Positions 5,550 through 5,631 of a stretch of 5,631 nt of DNA are shown piece after piece. The first letter of the stretch is position 1, and every line of letters starts with the position of its first letter. The position numbers and the translations under genes are program-made. The DNA is taken from assembly GCA_964471435.1 (NCBI GenBank), contig CAYYGA010000083.1:1-5631 (forward strand), in the 5' to 3' direction. Source of the stretch: Facklamia sp964471435. Its GTDB lineage: Bacteria > Bacillota > Bacilli > Lactobacillales > Aerococcaceae. The notes under the pieces are model-generated. The model made no database searches, was not told the DNA's origin, and saw nothing but the letters and a program-made list of their open reading frames with translations.

Positions 5550-5631
5550 GAGACGAAGCCTAGTTAGATTGATTCACAGGGCTCGTCGGAAGAACGACGC
5601 CAGTCTAGCCTGGTTCACAGGGCTCGTCGGA
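5550..5631. repeat. GC-rich 41-bp tandem repeat, two units, runs off the window
   Basis: The 18-base sequence TTCACAGGGCTCGTCGGA occurs at 5573-5590 and again at 5614-5631, exactly 41 bases apart. Aligning whole 41-base units (5550-5590 and 5591-5631) gives 30 identical positions of 41. The first unit looks like a degenerate edge copy. Both units can form the same hairpin, an ACGA-N-GCC arm pairing with GGC-TCGT around one bulged base: 5553-5560 with 5580-5586, and 5594-5601 with 5621-5627. The unit length is not a multiple of three and the short frames contain stops, so the array is probably noncoding. It begins 56 bases after the NERD stop and is much more GC-rich than its surroundings. The number of further copies is unknown because the second one ends at the window edge. 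Confidence 0.8.

Noticed and set aside
5550..5631. CRISPR array
   Set aside because: The repeat period is only 41 bases with an 18-base exact core, shorter than the usual repeat-plus-spacer length of about 60-75. The intervening bases are also partly conserved between units, unlike spacers.
5607..5631. tRNA fragment suggested by the GGTTCA motif
   Set aside because: There is no acceptor stem, anticodon arm or correct T-arm around it on either strand. The motif is part of the 41-base repeat.

Overview
The window looks like chromosomal DNA of a low-GC Gram-positive bacterium (Bacillota, most plausibly Lactobacillales). The evidence is strong AGGAGG-type ribosome binding sites, TATAAT and extended -10 promoters, T-tailed hairpin terminators, and Bacillota-type Pdp and RpiA proteins. 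The genus cannot be fixed from this sequence alone.

Layout. Bases 1-52 hold a promoter fragment with a CcpA-box-like sequence. It is followed by an apparently single-gene unit encoding a DUF3841-like protein (53-721), and by a hairpin terminator (731-765) that can serve both strands. Next comes a leftward operon, read from 3438 down to 788: a small flavodoxin-fold protein, ribose-5-phosphate isomerase A (rpiA), and pyrimidine-nucleoside phosphorylase (pdp). The 224-base divergent region (3439-3662) carries one extended -10 promoter facing each way and a perfect 13-bp palindrome between them. Rightward from there is a CpXC-family zinc-cysteine protein (3663-4343) with its own terminator. A NERD-domain (nuclease-related) protein with a four-cysteine zinc ribbon follows (4516-5493). 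The last ~80 bases are the start of a GC-rich 41-bp tandem repeat array that runs off the window.

How the genes work together. Pdp releases (deoxy)ribose-1-phosphate from pyrimidine nucleosides, and RpiA interconverts ribose-5-phosphate and ribulose-5-phosphate. The operon therefore fits nucleoside and pentose salvage, with the mutase step (ribose-1-P to ribose-5-P) encoded elsewhere. The role of the flavodoxin-like protein in that operon is not evident. The DUF3841, CpXC and NERD genes are poorly characterised and seem to be separate transcription units.

The window is mostly ordinary. Two things deserve a second look. One is the structured 41-bp tandem repeat at the right end. The other is the abrupt change of base composition and arginine codon use in the last ~53 codons of the NERD gene, just before that repeat: 0 of 19 Arg codons are AGA before it, and 6 of 7 within it. 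No complete, clearly new system is visible.
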